Shown here piece by piece: positions 5,116 through 5,362 of a stretch of DNA of 5,362 nt. Made by a program: the position numbers and the translations under genes. The stretch is taken from the NCBI GenBank assembly GCA_039936115.1, contig JBDTIZ010000027.1, forward strand, positions 1-5,362. Reading direction: 5' to 3'. Each line of letters begins with the position of its first letter. Position 1 is the stretch's first letter. This DNA is from DATIJJ01 sp039936115 (GTDB lineage: Bacteria; Pseudomonadota; Gammaproteobacteria; DSM-16500). Under the pieces are notes generated by a model. The model searched no databases. It was not told the origin of the DNA and worked only from the letters and a program-made list of their open reading frames with translations.

Positions 5116-5248
5116 GAAGTACTTCTAGAGTAAACTCAAAAAATAATTCTGAGTTTTTGCATGCGACTGATTCTTGATCTTTCTCCTACAAATCAAAACA
5201 GATGCTAAGTTGGCTGGATCTCGCGGACAAGTCGGCATTGTTGCAGAT
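5112..5248. other. Non-coding spacer with small inverted repeats
   Basis: No coding region is supported. The 10-bp palindrome GAAGTACTTC lies at 5116-5125, and AAACTCA (5132-5138) pairs with TGAGTTT (5150-5156) around an 11-base loop, followed by two more T residues. The second could be a weak terminator for either strand. Confidence 0.35.
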
Positions 5249-5362
5249 TTTTCTGCTTTTGTAGGGGCGAACCTGTGTGTTCGCCCTCTCTATCGTAGAA
5301 ATAATGTTGCATATTTAGGCCGCTGGGCGAACACATAGGTTCGCCCCTACAAAAGCAAAAAA
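5249..5362. mobile_element. MITE-like 114-bp nested inverted-repeat element
   Basis: The 38-base arm 5249-5286 is the reverse complement of 5325-5362 with only two mismatches, around a 38-base non-coding centre. Each arm is itself a hairpin: GGGCGAAC-ctgtgt-GTTCGCCC (5265-5286) and GGGCGAAC-acatag-GTTCGCCC (5325-5346). There is no transposase frame. This fits a non-autonomous miniature element or paired REP-type repeat. The right arm runs to the window end, so the true boundary and any target-site duplication cannot be seen. A decayed single arm is present at 196-224. Confidence 0.65.

Overview
The window reads as the replication and partition core of a low-copy plasmid from an AT-rich gammaproteobacterium. 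The Rep, ParA and ParB proteins look like those of large plasmids in the Legionella/Coxiella/Rickettsiella group. That placement rests on protein character and base composition, not on a search, so it is tentative.

Layout. Bases 1-230 hold no convincing gene: there are several small hairpins and one decayed copy of a GGGCGAAC/GTTCGCCC palindromic repeat. Bases 242-304 carry two copies of the plasmid iteron in reverse orientation. A bidirectional intrinsic terminator (336-368) closes a leftward operon of three genes. In transcription order these are parA (2667-1792), parB (1799-783) and a small protein with two apparent ribbon-helix-helix units (776-417). The parA upstream region (2700-2846) contains a 30-bp dyad overlapping two mutually overlapping divergent promoter-like sequences, a consensus DnaA box, and AT-rich 10-bp repeats. 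Five 21-22 bp iterons (2847-2951) follow, and the last two lie inside the start of the rightward rep gene (2911-4338). A GNAT acetyltransferase gene (4338-4850) overlaps the rep stop codon by one base. The right end (4851-5362) holds a very short, well-signalled minigene for a 15-residue Lys/Arg/Thr peptide with its own terminator, then a 114-bp MITE-like inverted-repeat element that runs to the window edge.

Working together. Rep should bind the iterons and, with host DnaA, open the AT-rich region to start replication. ParA and ParB should segregate copies. ParA has no N-terminal DNA-binding domain, so the small RHH-like protein is a natural candidate for the operon repressor. The central dyad could set the balance between leftward (partition) and rightward (replication) transcription.

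The least ordinary points are the second, inverted iteron locus beyond the par operon, the translationally coupled acetyltransferase, the 15-residue polycation minigene, and the symmetric divergent promoter/operator. None is proved to be a new system.
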